A stretch of 36,122 bases of DNA from Gammaproteobacteria bacterium (GCA_009937065.1 JAACDF010000238.1:1-36122), one strand, 5' to 3'. Positions 26,496-36,121 are shown, numbered from the stretch's first letter. Notes: generated from the sequence alone by a model not told the origin. Program-made: numbers and translations.

Positions 26496-27146
26496 TTAAG
26501 CTTGGACACTCGTGGTGTTCGGATCGCCCGTGGCTTCGCTTGAATTAGCAGGAACTTTTACCTCCTCCCTCGTCCGACCACCCGCCATTCGTAGATTGAC
26601 ATCCGCATGATGCTGCTCGTCAGCTCTTACGCATCGGATCATGTCGCTCAACTTGGCCTCGGGCGCGAGATTGTAGTAGTCGATCGCAAGCTGAGGAGCG
26701 GGGACATCGTCAATCTGTCCACCCTCGATCAACTGCAAATAGTTGGTGTAACTACTGACCGCTTCCTCCTCAAAGTAATGCACCATCTTGTGGGCCGTCT
26801 TGGGAAAGAAGACATAAAATACGAAATAGTAGTTCCAGAAAATTGCCTGCGCGATAAGAATTAATGTCCTTTCTAACCAATTTGGCTTTGCAATCTCGAT
26901 AAAAAACATAAGGTGCATTCGCTCGTTTTCAGCTTCAGCTAAAAGCTCACGAATAATCGGTCCGTAACCAGTTTTCATCTGTCGAAGACTTTTCAGATGG
27001 ATCCACATACCTGCGACCATGCCCGGAACGCCCGCCACCGTTTCCAAAACGACAGCTCGATGACCATATCGACTCGCAAAAAAAGCGTCTGCAAAAAACC
27101 TGAAGAACATGGTTTGTCCGCGTGCAAACTTGTCAGAGAAGTCCAT
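26496..27146 (-). CDS. aox: Alternative oxidase (cyanide-insensitive ubiquinol oxidase)
   Basis: 216 residues, the short bacterial form. Diiron ligands: Glu35 (VLETVAGVPG), Glu75 and His78 (EAENERMHLMFF), a glutamate of FEEEAVSSYT (126-128), and Glu177/His180 (RADEQHHADVN). It oxidises ubiquinol with O2 to water at the inner membrane face without pumping protons. A TATAAT (27218-27223 on the plus strand, reverse complement) is a candidate -10, with no good -35. It stands alone; a nitric-oxide regulator gene, often adjacent, is not seen. The 222-base upstream gap holds nothing else recognisable. Confidence 0.93.
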   Translation of the reverse strand: MDFSDKFARGQTMFFRFFADAFFASRYGHRAVVLETVAGVPGMVAGMWIHLKSLRQMKTGYGPIIRELLAEAENERMHLMFFIEIAKPNWLERTLILIAQAIFWNYYFVFYVFFPKTAHKMVHYFEEEAVSSYTNYLQLIEGGQIDDVPAPQLAIDYYNLAPEAKLSDMIRCVRADEQHHADVNLRMAGGRTREEVKVPANSSEATGDPNTTSVQA

Positions 27147-27368
27147 TATCGAATCCTCACTTGAGTATGTGTTTTCAGAAATAGTGGGCGCAGCAACCGG
27201 CGCAGCTTTAGAGGACCATTATAACAAAAATCTATAGCCGATGGTGAAGCCAATATTTTCTTGAATAGTTCCAAGCTTCGAGTTTATCAAAACAACCCAT
27301 AAGCATGTAACAAGAGCGCGAAAGCAGGTTAATCTCCAATAAAACCATGCATTAGCTCTGGAGAATTT

Positions 27369-27716
27369 ATGAAGACGCTCACACTTAAAAGACTATTGGT
27401 ATTGGGCAGTTTCTTCACCATAGGTGCAGCCGCATTCGTCACGCCCATGCCTGAGGCCGATTCAAACTGGGGAAATACTGTAGTGGCCGCAGCCTCGATA
27501 GGCTATCTCATGAGTCTGATATTGATTGCACTCGATGTCTCTGCGGCGCGCTTTCTTTTTCTGCCAAGTGTACTGATTTCTCTGATTGGAATGCCCTTTG
27601 CAAGCTACCCCTCGGGAGAACTTAACGCGCTGTACGATCTCACCATGTATGTCTCAGGATTTCTTAATGGCGGTCTTGCGATGTTGGTCTATGTGCCCTG
27701 TTTCAGCAACGACTAG
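27369..27716 (+). CDS. Small inner-membrane protein, unknown function
   Basis: 115 residues, GGAG 5 bases before the ATG. Three to four hydrophobic segments (about 9-25, 37-55, 62-77, 90-110) suggest an integral membrane protein. MPEADSNWGN and FASYPSGELNALYD are the polar loops. No family recognised. It is divergent from the alternative oxidase and ends 3 bases before the convergent membrane-protein gene. Confidence 0.6.
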   Translation: MKTLTLKRLLVLGSFFTIGAAAFVTPMPEADSNWGNTVVAAASIGYLMSLILIALDVSAARFLFLPSVLISLIGMPFASYPSGELNALYDLTMYVSGFLNGGLAMLVYVPCFSND

Positions 27717-27719
27717 AGC

Positions 27720-27953
27720 CTAAGAGTCATACCACAGTACCAGCATCACCCCAAGGACAATTAACCCGCCCACCGGCGCGAGAAACAGCGGCCACTCATA
27801 AAACCAAAGCATGCCCGCTGAAACCATTGTAGCGACGATAAACGTCGCCATGACTACCAAAAAACTTTCAGCAACTGACTTAAAAATATCTGAAAAAAAG
27901 CGGATAGCATGGGCAAGCAGTCCGCCTGCAGAGCTGTCTTTCTTTTGATCCAC
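27720..27953 (-). CDS. Small membrane protein, two helices
   Basis: 77 residues from a GTG; no ATG in frame upstream of the first helix and only a weak GAG as SD, so the start is uncertain. Hydrophobic helices at about 29-50 (SFLVVMATFIVATMVSAGML) and 54-74, with an N-terminal polar part. Lies 18 bases after the OmpA-family gene on the same strand, so it is probably co-transcribed with it. Unknown function. Confidence 0.5.
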   Translation of the reverse strand: MDQKKDSSAGGLLAHAIRFFSDIFKSVAESFLVVMATFIVATMVSAGMLWFYEWPLFLAPVGGLIVLGVMLVLWYDS

Positions 27954-27971
27954 TGATGACTGACTCGTTCG

Positions 27972-28643
27972 TTACAGTTTTACCACTTCCACGCGGCGGT
28001 TCGACCGTCTGCCTTCCTCGGTCAAATTGGTATCGATGGGCTGACTTTCGCCTTCTGCCGCAACGATTAACCGATCACGATCAATGCCCTGACTCATTAG
28101 GTAGTCTGCGACGGCCTTCGCGCGCCGTTGCGAGAGGTCAAGATTGTGCTCGTTAGTTCCCAGCCAACAGGTATGGCCTGTAATGCGAATACTGACCTCG
28201 GGGTAATCATTCAAAAACTCGACCACGGGCAACAAATTTGTCTCAGCACCGCTCTTTAGATCGGACTTATCGAGATCAAACTCGAGCGTTCGGCTGTCAA
28301 AGACGAGGCCAGCCCCTCGAGCAAGTAGTGTCGGCGCGGCGGTCGGAGCCGCGGTCATCACGAGGGATCGACGTTCCTCTAGAGGCTGTGACAGGTCACC
28401 TGGCACGTTTGCCACAAGCGTGTCGGGGGAGTCCGTAATCTCCGGTTCTTTGCAAAGTACAAGTGCCGCCGCGGCACCAACGGTGCCGGCGCCAATGACT
28501 TTAGCAGCAACACCTGGCGGGACTCTTACGCCCGATCCCGTGTCATTGAAGCCTTGTAAACAGCGAATATAGCCCTCATCGGTTGTAAACGTACAAGCGC
28601 TCAGGCACAGCGATAGAGCGACATAAACCCACCAGTTTTTCAT
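27972..28643 (-). CDS. OmpA-family peptidoglycan-binding lipoprotein
   Basis: 223 residues. Signal peptide with lipobox LSAC, lipidated Cys17, so anchored to the outer membrane probably. A glycine/alanine-rich segment (VAAKVIGAGTVGAAAALVL) at about 47-65 resembles a glycine-zipper, then the C-terminal OmpA domain: LEFDLDKSDLKSGAETNLLP, GHTCWLGTNEHNLDLSQRRA, SQGIDRDRLIVAAEGES and EEGRRSNRRVEVVKL, which carry the Asp and Arg that grip diaminopimelate. Similar to Pal/YiaD-type envelope proteins. Confidence 0.85.
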   Translation of the reverse strand: MKNWWVYVALSLCLSACTFTTDEGYIRCLQGFNDTGSGVRVPPGVAAKVIGAGTVGAAAALVLCKEPEITDSPDTLVANVPGDLSQPLEERRSLVMTAAPTAAPTLLARGAGLVFDSRTLEFDLDKSDLKSGAETNLLPVVEFLNDYPEVSIRITGHTCWLGTNEHNLDLSQRRAKAVADYLMSQGIDRDRLIVAAEGESQPIDTNLTEEGRRSNRRVEVVKL

Positions 28644-28685
28644 ACCACATTCACCCTCATCTCGGCTGCAGACACTTACTAGGCT

Positions 28686-30710
28686 TTACACGCCAACAAA
28701 CGCGATTTGTTTTAACTCTGCAATTTGATCACGCACAGCGGCAGCCTCTTCAAACTCCAAATTCTTCGCATGTTCAGCCATGGTGTTTTCTAGTTCCGCC
28801 AACTTACGCGACAAAGCTGCCGGAGTCATGTTCATCACATCCTGCGCGAACAAGATTCGGTCATTTGTGACTTTCGTATCACGCGCGCCTCGCGCCTTTG
28901 TTGGCATTCGTCGCGCACCCTCAAGAATATCGCGAACTGATTTTTCGATGCCTTTGGGAACCACACCGTTCGCTTCGTTAAACGCAAGCTGCTTATCGCG
29001 GCGCCGTTGAGTTTCACCAATAGCACGCTCCATGGACCCAGTCATGGCGTCGGCGTACAAGATGGCCCGTCCGTTGAGGTGTCGTGCTGCACGACCAATG
29101 GTCTGAATTAAGGAGCGGTCACTGCGCAAAAATCCTTCTTTATCAGCGTCCAGAATCGCAACCAGTGACACCTCTGGCATATCCAAACCCTCTCGCAACA
29201 GGTTGATGCCAACAAGTACATCAAAGTGTCCCAGCCGCAGGTCTCGAATAATTTCAACACGCTCGACCGTATCGATATCAGAGTGCAAGTACCTTACCCG
29301 CACATCGTGCTCACTGAGATATTCCGTTAAGTCCTCGGACATCCGCTTGGTCAAGGTTGTCACCAAGACTCTGTCCCCCTTTGCGGTCGTCTCACGAATC
29401 TCAGCCAATAAGTCATCGACTTGCGTGCGTGCGGGCCTTATCTCCACCACTGGATCAACCAAACCGGTGGGTCGAACAACCTGCTCAACCGTCGCGCCCG
29501 CATGTTCATTTTCATAACGGCCCGGGGTCGCTGAAACAAAAATTGCCTGTGGGGACATCAACTCCCACTCTTCAAATTTCATTGGCCGATTGTCGAGTGC
29601 CGATGGCAGTCGAAAGCCATACTCAACTAGTGTCTCTTTACGTGAGCGATCACCCTTGAACATCGCCCCAATTTGCGGGACCGTGACGTGTGACTCGTCA
29701 ACAATCAGTAGCGCGTTATCGGGTAGATACTCAAATAAAGTGGGTGGTGGCTCTCCGGGTGCTCTACCCGACAAGTAGCGGGAGTAGTTCTCGATACCTT
29801 GGCAGTACCCTAGCTCCCTTATCATTTCGATATCGTATCGAGTCCGCTGCGCCAGCCTCTGCGCCTCCAAAAGCTTGTCAGATTCCTTGAGCTGTTTCAC
29901 CCTCATTTCAAGTTCTTCTTCGATGAGGTCAACAGCACCCAACATCGTATCGCGAGACGCCACATAGTGTGTTTTGGGGAAAATAGTGATGCGCGGGAGT
30001 TTTTCGGCCACGGCACCCGTCAGTGGATCAAAGCTGCAAATGTTTTCGATTTCCTCGTCAAACAACTCAACGCGAAGGGCCAACTCATCGGAGTCCGCGG
30101 GAAAGATGTCAATCACATCGCCCCGAACCCGATAGGTGCCACGCTTAAAATCGAGATCATTTCGGGTGTACTGAAGCTCAGCCAGCTGACGCAGAATGCC
30201 TCGCTGATTAATGATTTCACCCCGCGAGAGGTGCATCACCATCTTGAAGTAAGATTTTGGGTCACCCAGGCCGTAGATCGACGAGACAGTCGACACTACG
30301 AGACAGTCGGGCCTCTCGAGTAACGCCTTAGTCGCAGACAGCCGCATTTGCTCGATGTGATCATTTACCTGGGCGTCCTTCTCGATATAGGTATCTGACG
30401 ACGGCACATAGGCCTCTGGCTGGTAGTAATCGTAGTAGGAAACGAAGTACTCAACCGCGTTGTTAGGAAAGAACTCTTTAAACTCACCATAGAGCTGCGC
30501 CGCTAATGTCTTGTTGTGCGCCATCACAATCGTGGGACGCTGGAGCTTTTCAATGACGTTCGCCATGGTAAAGGTCTTACCGCTGCCCGTTACCCCCAGC
30601 AAAACCTGGGAGGCCAGACCTGCGCCAATACCATGAATCAGCTGATCAATCGCCCTTGGCTGGTCACCGGCGGGTTGATAACTGGATTGAAGTTCGAATT
30701 GCTTTGCCAC
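28686..30710 (-). CDS. uvrB: Excinuclease ABC subunit B
   Basis: 674 residues from the GTG at 30710 (E. coli 673); the frame is open to 30794 but the family start is just before [16 protein letters not shown]. Helicase-like damage-verification protein of nucleotide excision repair. Walker A GVTGSGKT, beta-hairpin around [25 protein letters not shown] motif, helicase motifs V/VI ([24 protein letters not shown]) and a C-terminal UVR motif for UvrC binding. SD is weak. Its promoter region overlaps that of the divergent tRNA-Asn. Confidence 0.96.
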   Translation of the reverse strand: MAKQFELQSSYQPAGDQPRAIDQLIHGIGAGLASQVLLGVTGSGKTFTMANVIEKLQRPTIVMAHNKTLAAQLYGEFKEFFPNNAVEYFVSYYDYYQPEAYVPSSDTYIEKDAQVNDHIEQMRLSATKALLERPDCLVVSTVSSIYGLGDPKSYFKMVMHLSRGEIINQRGILRQLAELQYTRNDLDFKRGTYRVRGDVIDIFPADSDELALRVELFDEEIENICSFDPLTGAVAEKLPRITIFPKTHYVASRDTMLGAVDLIEEELEMRVKQLKESDKLLEAQRLAQRTRYDIEMIRELGYCQGIENYSRYLSGRAPGEPPPTLFEYLPDNALLIVDESHVTVPQIGAMFKGDRSRKETLVEYGFRLPSALDNRPMKFEEWELMSPQAIFVSATPGRYENEHAGATVEQVVRPTGLVDPVVEIRPARTQVDDLLAEIRETTAKGDRVLVTTLTKRMSEDLTEYLSEHDVRVRYLHSDIDTVERVEIIRDLRLGHFDVLVGINLLREGLDMPEVSLVAILDADKEGFLRSDRSLIQTIGRAARHLNGRAILYADAMTGSMERAIGETQRRRDKQLAFNEANGVVPKGIEKSVRDILEGARRMPTKARGARDTKVTNDRILFAQDVMNMTPAALSRKLAELENTMAEHAKNLEFEEAAAVRDQIAELKQIAFVGV

Positions 30711-30785
30711 TGCGTTGTTACGTCCAAAATTCTTAGCCTGATAGCTTAACGGAATTATCTTGAGGACTCGTATCTTCTGTTCTTC

Positions 30786-30815
30786 TTGACGCAAGAAAAT
30801 CCGGACGTGTATAGT
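30786..30815 (+). promoter_or_regulatory. Promoter of tRNA-Asn
   Basis: TTGACG, 18 bases, TATAGT, followed by the G+C-rich CCGCG discriminator characteristic of stringently controlled stable-RNA promoters. Transcription would start near 30822, 16 bases before the tRNA. Confidence 0.7.
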
Positions 30816-30837
30816 CCGCGTCCTCTTCGGAGACTAT

Positions 30838-30913
30838 TCCGGCTTAGCTCAGTTGGTAGAGCAAATGACTGTTAATCATTGGGTCGCTGGTTCGAGCCCA
30901 GCAGCCGGAGCCA
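30838..30913 (+). tRNA. tRNA-Asn (anticodon GTT)
   Basis: 76 nt with encoded CCA. Acceptor TCCGGCT/AGCCGGA, D stem GCTC/GAGC, anticodon stem AATGA/TCATT with loop CTGTTAA (GTT), T stem GCTGG/CCAGC with loop TTCGAGC. Followed at once by a strong terminator. Confidence 0.97.
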
Positions 30914-30921
30914 AATACAAG

Positions 30922-30950
30922 AAGGCAGCGCTGAGCTGCCTTTTTTTTTT
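30922..30950 (+). terminator. Terminator of tRNA-Asn
   Basis: AAGGCAGC-GCTGA-GCTGCCTT, 8-bp stem with a 5-nt loop, running into ten T residues. Begins 9 bases after the tRNA. Confidence 0.92.
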
Positions 30951-31025
30951 GCTGTGAATCGACGACTATCAGTAAAACTAGGTCACCCATGATGAACTTG
31001 GCAGTGGTTTTACACCGCACAATGC

Positions 31026-32423
31026 CTAACGCTGAGGTTTAAGACGACGCGCCCTAATCGCTCGACCCTTAACTTTTCCATTTGCGAGGTAGTTCATTGC
31101 CTGCCGTAGCACCGTCCGCTGAACCGCCACGTAGCTGCTGTTGTCCAGTATTGTAATTTTGCCAATGTCATCACCAGATAACGCCGCGTCTCCTGTCAGC
31201 GCGCCCAAAATATCGCCCGGCCGGACCTTTTGTTTTCGCCCTGCGTCGAGTTGCACTGTAACCATAGCACCTCTCAACTCGTAATTAGGGTCTCGATTCA
31301 GCGATGCCAGTACGTCGCAGATGCAGGGCATCTCTAGATGCGTCTCGATAGCATGCATTCGCGGTGCCTCGGCAAGGGTTACCAGACTGAACGCCTTGCC
31401 TTTCTGACCGGCTCGACCCGTACGTCCAATTCGGTGTACGTATGTGGCGGCATCCCGGGGTAACTCAAAATTAACGACCATTTCAAGTGCTGGAATATCC
31501 AAGCCCCTGGCCGCGACATCGCTGGCAACTAACACGGGACACGAGCCATTTGCGAACTGCAAAAGCACCTGATCTCGTTCCCGCTGATCCAAATCTCCAT
31601 GAATTGCGGCAGCCTCGATATCGTGCTCCGATAGAAATGCAGCGACGTCGGAGCACTGTTTTTTTGTATTGCAAAACACCATCGCGTTCCGGGGGCGATG
31701 ATGCTCAAACAGAGCCAACAGCGTAAGCTCCCGCTCGTGTTTACTAATTTCAAAAAATAGCTGCTCTAGAATACGATCGTCGTGAGCAAGACTCACGTCG
31801 ATCGCGATCTGGATGGGCTGATTCTGTATCGATCGACTGATACGCTTGATGTCATCGGGGAATGTCGCAGACATTAAAATGGTTTGTCTGGTTTTGGGTA
31901 AGTGTTGAGTAATACTGTCCATGACCTCGGCAAATCCCATGTCAAGCATGCGATCGGCCTCGTCCAGCACAAAGGTATCGACTCCTTTCAGCTCTAAATT
32001 GCCCCGCTGCAAATGATCTTGAATACGACCTGGCGTTCCCACGACTATATGCGCCCCATGCCGCAATGAGTCTCTTTGCGGACCGAAAGGCTTCCCTCCA
32101 CACAGCAGAACTGTTTTGACATTCGCCATTCGACTCGCCAATTGCCGAATCGACTGAGCTACTTGCTCCGCTAATTCACGAGTTGGACACATGACCAGCG
32201 CCTGGACACCAAAAAACCGCGGATTCAGGTGATGCAGTAAGCCAATGCCAAAGGCCGCTGTTTTACCGCTACCGGTCTTAGCCTGAATGATGACATCCCG
32301 TCGTTTGAGAATAAGTGGCAAGCTTTCAGCTTGCACAGGCGTCATAGTGGAAAAACCAAGACCTTTCAGCGCCTCGAGTTGTTCCGGGCTGATGGGCAGT
32401 GACGCGAAATTAGAAGTGCTCAT
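31026..32423 (-). CDS. dbpA: ATP-dependent RNA helicase DbpA
   Basis: 465 residues (E. coli 457). DEAD-box order: Q motif (GFSTMTPVQAESLP), AKTGSGKT, PTRELAEQV, TPGR, DEAD, SAT, then CNTKKQC, ARGLDIPALEMV and HRIGRTGR. The C-terminal ~75 residues (VTVQLDAGRKQKVRPGDILG, then KITILDNSSYVAVQ) form the RNA-recognition domain specific to DbpA, which binds hairpin 92 of 23S rRNA during 50S assembly. Transcribed alone. Confidence 0.95.
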   Translation of the reverse strand: MSTSNFASLPISPEQLEALKGLGFSTMTPVQAESLPLILKRRDVIIQAKTGSGKTAAFGIGLLHHLNPRFFGVQALVMCPTRELAEQVAQSIRQLASRMANVKTVLLCGGKPFGPQRDSLRHGAHIVVGTPGRIQDHLQRGNLELKGVDTFVLDEADRMLDMGFAEVMDSITQHLPKTRQTILMSATFPDDIKRISRSIQNQPIQIAIDVSLAHDDRILEQLFFEISKHERELTLLALFEHHRPRNAMVFCNTKKQCSDVAAFLSEHDIEAAAIHGDLDQRERDQVLLQFANGSCPVLVASDVAARGLDIPALEMVVNFELPRDAATYVHRIGRTGRAGQKGKAFSLVTLAEAPRMHAIETHLEMPCICDVLASLNRDPNYELRGAMVTVQLDAGRKQKVRPGDILGALTGDAALSGDDIGKITILDNSSYVAVQRTVLRQAMNYLANGKVKGRAIRARRLKPQR

Positions 32424-32571
32424 GAATCGCCGCTAGAGGTTTGAGTCGCGAGACCATAACAAACTGTCAAGCCTTGCGGGAGCGACCCTCTATGGGATAG
32501 GACGCATTACCACTATTTGAGACCACTAAGAGACGGGAAGTCCGACATCATTACGCCCGGCGCGATGCAAT

Positions 32572-32617
32572 ATGTAACCTTTACTTCTCCTCTCAGTATG
32601 ATACGTTTACGTTACAT
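32572..32617. promoter_or_regulatory. Inverted repeat flanking a possible -10 box
   Basis: ATGTAAC (32572-32578) and GTTACAT (32611-32617) are perfect 7-bp inverted arms around a TATGAT box at 32597-32602, upstream of the small membrane-protein gene. The arms could bind a regulator; the spacing of 32 bases is long. Remainder of the 216-base divergent gap shows nothing else. Confidence 0.3.
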
Positions 32618-32639
32618 TTTTAGGAGCCACGGATTAAAA

Positions 32640-33029
32640 ATGAGTGAAATGATCCCTATTTTCGGAATGCTGACCGGCATCATCATCCCCTTAGCCGCCT
32701 TTTTTTGGCAGTACATTGAAGGCAAAGAGCGGCGAGCAACCATTTTGGAAATCTCGAAAACTATCGATGACCCCGACAGGCTCGATGAACTCCTGTCGAT
32801 GCTTGATGAAAAGAAAAGCGAACCGACAGATTATCGGCGCGGTGGGGTTATCACCCTTTTTGTTGGCATCGGCATATACGCGATGGGAGCATTTGCTATG
32901 GGACGTTTGTTCGAGGGAGCCGGAATGCTCGTTGGTCTCATTGGACTCGGGATCGTGATTGCCGGCTACTTGTATCCGCCGACAAGTGATGAGCTCAATC
33001 AAGCGGTCGAAGAGTTTGAGAAGCGGTAA
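32640..33029 (+). CDS. Membrane protein with DUF6249-like layout
   Basis: 129 residues from the ATG at 32640; the frame is open to 32517 but the extension is unlike any membrane N-terminus, and AGGAG lies 13 bases before this start. One helix at about 4-24 (MIPIFGMLTGIIIPLAAFFW), a charged cytoplasmic stretch with KERRATILEISKTIDDPDRL, then a second hydrophobic pair at about 68-112 and a polar tail. This N-helix / basic-acidic loop / C-helices pattern matches proteins often paired with ECF sigma factors, but no sigma gene is here; instead a small Xre regulator follows 100 bases later. Confidence 0.65.
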   Translation: MSEMIPIFGMLTGIIIPLAAFFWQYIEGKERRATILEISKTIDDPDRLDELLSMLDEKKSEPTDYRRGGVITLFVGIGIYAMGAFAMGRLFEGAGMLVGLIGLGIVIAGYLYPPTSDELNQAVEEFEKR

Positions 33030-33129
33030 TCCCAGTCTCGCCACCTCAGATACGGTTATTCAGTGATAGTTCGAAATTTCACACGTCAGCCTGCGAGCGA
33101 CAACAGGTAAGCACGGCGATATCTTCACA

Positions 33130-33348
33130 ATGGGAAAACACCATCCAAAACTGCTTAATAATCTCGAGGTGATGCGACGGCAAGCGGGTTTGACGCAGGC
33201 AGAGCTGAGTAAATTTGCTGGCGTCTCGCGTAAAAGCATCAATGCCATTGAAAACGGCATGTATGTTCCGTCAACCGTGCTCGCCTTGAAGATTGCAGAC
33301 ACCCTCGGATGCTCTGTGGAAGATCTGTTTCGCCTACCCTCAAACTAG
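33130..33348 (+). CDS. Small Xre-family helix-turn-helix regulator
   Basis: 72 residues, a single HTH of the YgzD/SinR-short type: LLNNLEVMRRQAGLTQAEL, SKFAGVSRKSINAIENGMYV, PSTVLALKIADTLGCSVEDLF. These compact regulators often control a membrane protein encoded next to them. No clear SD precedes the ATG (an ATG at 33172 has GAGG too close). Same strand as the preceding membrane protein, 100 bases apart. Confidence 0.82.
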   Translation: MGKHHPKLLNNLEVMRRQAGLTQAELSKFAGVSRKSINAIENGMYVPSTVLALKIADTLGCSVEDLFRLPSN

Positions 33349-33459
33349 GACTCATCTAGCCCGTTTAATCTAGAAGCACAGTGTTTAGCGGATCACTAGC
33401 ACCCCTCCCCAAGTACCCTTACAGTAGTCTCACTAAAACAACAAAAATCGAGGCTTTGC

Positions 33460-34266
33460 ATGAGCGCATCTGTTCTTACCCATCTTGCCAGCAATGGCGT
33501 ACTCACGCTCACACTGAACCGGCCTGAGGTTCTCAACTCACTGGATGAATTGCTGACCCTCGGTCTGGTCAATGCAATGCACGACGCTAAAACCGATAGC
33601 GCGGTGAGGGCGGTTGTGATCACCGGTGCCGGCCGTGCCTTTTGCGCAGGTGCCGATCTTAATGCGCGAAGCTGGCCGGCCGTAAAGGGCGTCTCCGCGG
33701 GCGAGGCCACCGCAGCAAATATGGAACGAGGTTTTAATCCCTTAGTCAAAGCCGTTGCTCAATCCACAAAACCTGTTGTGACCGCCATTAATGGCGTTGC
33801 CGCAGGTGGCGGTGTCGGCCTTGCGCTCGCCGGGGACATTGCAGTCGCCGCAGAGACAGCTAAGTTCAAACTCGTCTTCGGGCCCAATCTGGGGATCATT
33901 CCCGACATGGGCGCTTCCTGGTTCCTGCCCAATCTCATTGGTCGTGCACGTGCCAACGGCCTAGCGTTGTTAGGCGATAATTTATCAGCCTCAGATGCGA
34001 AAGCCTGGGGACTCATCTGGGACTGTGTCGCCGATGAAGATTTACTGCCGACAGCCTTGACCCTAGCGGGCAGATTAGCCGATGGACCCACCGCAGGCCT
34101 CAAAGCAGTGGTGAAGGCACATGATCGTGCCCTCTCCAACACCTTAAGCGAGCAACTTGAGTACGAAAAAGAAACCCAGCGGATGCTGTTCGACTTTCCA
34201 CACGTCAGCGAGGGTATTCGCGCCTTTATTGAAAAGCGTAAACCCAATTTTCGGGATGTGAGCTAG
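33460..34266 (+). CDS. Enoyl-CoA hydratase/isomerase, PaaG-like crotonase
   Basis: 268 residues, GAGG 6 bases before the ATG. Oxyanion-hole strands AFCAGADLN and NGVAAGGGVGLALAGD are present. The segment GPNLGIIPDMGASWFLPNLIG has the single catalytic Asp of PaaG-type ring-oxepin or double-bond isomerases and lacks the two glutamates of a true crotonase hydratase, so an isomerase role is more likely. No paa genes adjoin it. It converges on the beta-lactamase-fold gene with 14 bases between stops. Confidence 0.85.
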   Translation: MSASVLTHLASNGVLTLTLNRPEVLNSLDELLTLGLVNAMHDAKTDSAVRAVVITGAGRAFCAGADLNARSWPAVKGVSAGEATAANMERGFNPLVKAVAQSTKPVVTAINGVAAGGGVGLALAGDIAVAAETAKFKLVFGPNLGIIPDMGASWFLPNLIGRARANGLALLGDNLSASDAKAWGLIWDCVADEDLLPTALTLAGRLADGPTAGLKAVVKAHDRALSNTLSEQLEYEKETQRMLFDFPHVSEGIRAFIEKRKPNFRDVS

Positions 34267-34280
34267 CGACTGAAGTTAGG

Positions 34281-35492
34281 CTAACTGACAATATCCAAGA
34301 CGGTTCGAGTCAATCGATTAGAGGTCTGATAGAGATCTTTCGGTCTGTGCATACGATTGCATAAAAAACCATAACCGAGGCCGGTTTCTGGGTCGCCGAA
34401 GGCAACCGTTCCGCCTACACCACAGTGCCCAAAAATACGACTGGGGTGAGGCGCGCCTCGGATCGTGGTAATTCCAAGCCCTAGATCATAACCGACACCA
34501 AAGCGTATTGGGGCGCCTAAAATCACGGTGTCAGGCCCTTCAGACAGCGGCTTGAGCCCTAATTTTAATGTCTCGGGACTAATAATTCGCTTTCCATCGC
34601 GCTCTCCGCCCGTACTTAAAATGCCAAAGAGTTTGGCGAGAGCCTCAGCTGTACCATGCCCGTTTGCTGACGGTATCTCCGCCTCGCGCCACTCTCGAGT
34701 ATTCATCTCCCAGGGCTTCTGGCCTCTCGAAGCGAAGGCCACTTTCAGGTCACCCATCCTTAAAAAAGACTTGAGCGACCGCAACGATTTGGGAAGTACA
34801 AAGTCGGGGGCAACGGCAATGGCCATAAGTGCCCAGGGCGTCCGTTGAGGATCGACGAGAATATCCCCGCAACGCTCAATATCCTCGTCCTCGATGCCTA
34901 TTTTGAAGTCTAGGCCAAATGGCTCAGCAATCTCCTCACGAAAATACTGACCAACACTGCGCCCATCGATTCGTCGAATTAGTTCTCCCACGAGCCAGCC
35001 GTACGTCAGTGCGTGATAACCCTGTGTGGTTCCGGGTTCGCGGAAAGGTCTTTGTTGCGCGAGGGCGTCAGTCCACTTATTCCACTCGCGATAATCGAAT
35101 TGCGGCACGCCACCTTGAAACCCATGCATCCCCGCCCGGTGGCACAAAAAGTCACTCACCCGAGTTTTTTCTTTGCCATTGCAGGCGTACTCGGGCCAGT
35201 AGTCGCCAACCAATGCATCGAGATCGACCTGACCTCGCTCGATTAGCTGAAGGAAGCAAGTTGCAGTGATGGCTTTTGTTGTTGAAAACACGTTAATGAG
35301 CGTGTCGTCGCTCCAGGGGTCTGTTTTTTCTCTGTCTTTGTAGCCACCCCATAGATTGACCACCATTTCGCCTTGATGCTCAACCGCTATTGAGGCGCCG
35401 GTATCGAATCCACTCTTTAGTGCCTCGGTAAATTGATCACGAACTGGGGCAAAGCGGGGATCACAATAGCCCGCGACGAGATGATCACTCAC
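34281..35492 (-). CDS. Serine hydrolase, class C beta-lactamase fold (esterase-like)
   Basis: 403 residues from a GTG with AGGAG 6 bases upstream. The SxxK nucleophile is in NVFSTTKAITAT (around residue 90); the Tyr motif is in GYHALTYGWLVGEL, and HCGVGGTVAFGDP replaces the KTG strand, as in EstB-type esterases and related family-VIII hydrolases. No signal peptide, so cytoplasmic. Lies 29 bases after the broken crotonase on the same strand, so probably one operon of CoA/ester metabolism. Confidence 0.88.
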   Translation of the reverse strand: MSDHLVAGYCDPRFAPVRDQFTEALKSGFDTGASIAVEHQGEMVVNLWGGYKDREKTDPWSDDTLINVFSTTKAITATCFLQLIERGQVDLDALVGDYWPEYACNGKEKTRVSDFLCHRAGMHGFQGGVPQFDYREWNKWTDALAQQRPFREPGTTQGYHALTYGWLVGELIRRIDGRSVGQYFREEIAEPFGLDFKIGIEDEDIERCGDILVDPQRTPWALMAIAVAPDFVLPKSLRSLKSFLRMGDLKVAFASRGQKPWEMNTREWREAEIPSANGHGTAEALAKLFGILSTGGERDGKRIISPETLKLGLKPLSEGPDTVILGAPIRFGVGYDLGLGITTIRGAPHPSRIFGHCGVGGTVAFGDPETGLGYGFLCNRMHRPKDLYQTSNRLTRTVLDIVS

Positions 35493-35521
35493 TTTCTACT
35501 CCTAGTACTTTTTGAAGGCGA

Positions 35522-36121
35522 TTAATGGCCTGTGGTTTTTGCTGACCGTTTTTCGACAAACGCGGAAATACATTCTTTGAAGTCCTCGCTGCGCGCGGCC
35601 AGAATCCACTGGTCCTGATCCATGTGCATAATGGATTCGCTCAGTGCCAATGCGTATTGATTCACACTGCGCTTAATCATCTGAACGGCCACAGGCGGTA
35701 GATCGGCGTAGTGCCTTGCTCACCCCAGCGCTACCGCCTGCAGGTCCTCACCGGCACACAGATCATCAATCAACCCCCAGCTCTCCAAACGGTCTGCCGC
35801 ATAAAGATCCCCGGACATTATCAGCTGTTTAGCGCGCGATAAGCCGACCAATTCAACAAACAAAGGCACAGCATTCCACATCAGATTCATGCCTACTTTG
35901 ACCTCACCCAAACCCAAACGTGCATCTGTTGTGGCAATCCGGAAATCACAGGCAGCGGCAATACAGGCTCCACCCCCAGTCGCAATTCCTTGCACAGCAC
36001 AGATCGTTGGCTGGTGAATCTCCCGGATAGCAGTTAATAATTTTTGCCCAAGCTCAGCATCACGCCGTGCTCGCAAGAGCGAGCCTCCAGGCTCAAACAC
36101 GGAGACCTTTTTCAGATCTGC
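35522..36121 (-). pseudogene. Enoyl-CoA hydratase/isomerase family, 5'-truncated by the window and broken by an in-frame TGA
   Basis: Reads from the window edge: DLKKVSVFEPGGS, then TICAVQGIATGGGACIAAAC (oxyanion hole), RLGLGEVKVGMNLMWNAVPL (with the catalytic-type Glu), and SGDLYAADRLESWGL. A TGA at 35720-35722 interrupts the frame after DLQAVALG, but the same frame continues ARHYADLPPVAVQMIKRSVN and ends DFKECISAFVEKRSAKTTGH at 35522. The C-terminal part is exactly the expected crotonase tail, so one base (for example TGG, giving Trp) would restore it. Either a recent nonsense mutation or a base-calling error. Confidence 0.8.

Noticed and set aside
33759-34247. Antisense frame of 162 codons opposite the PaaG-like crotonase
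   Set aside because: Low-complexity composition and no start signal; shadow of the real gene.
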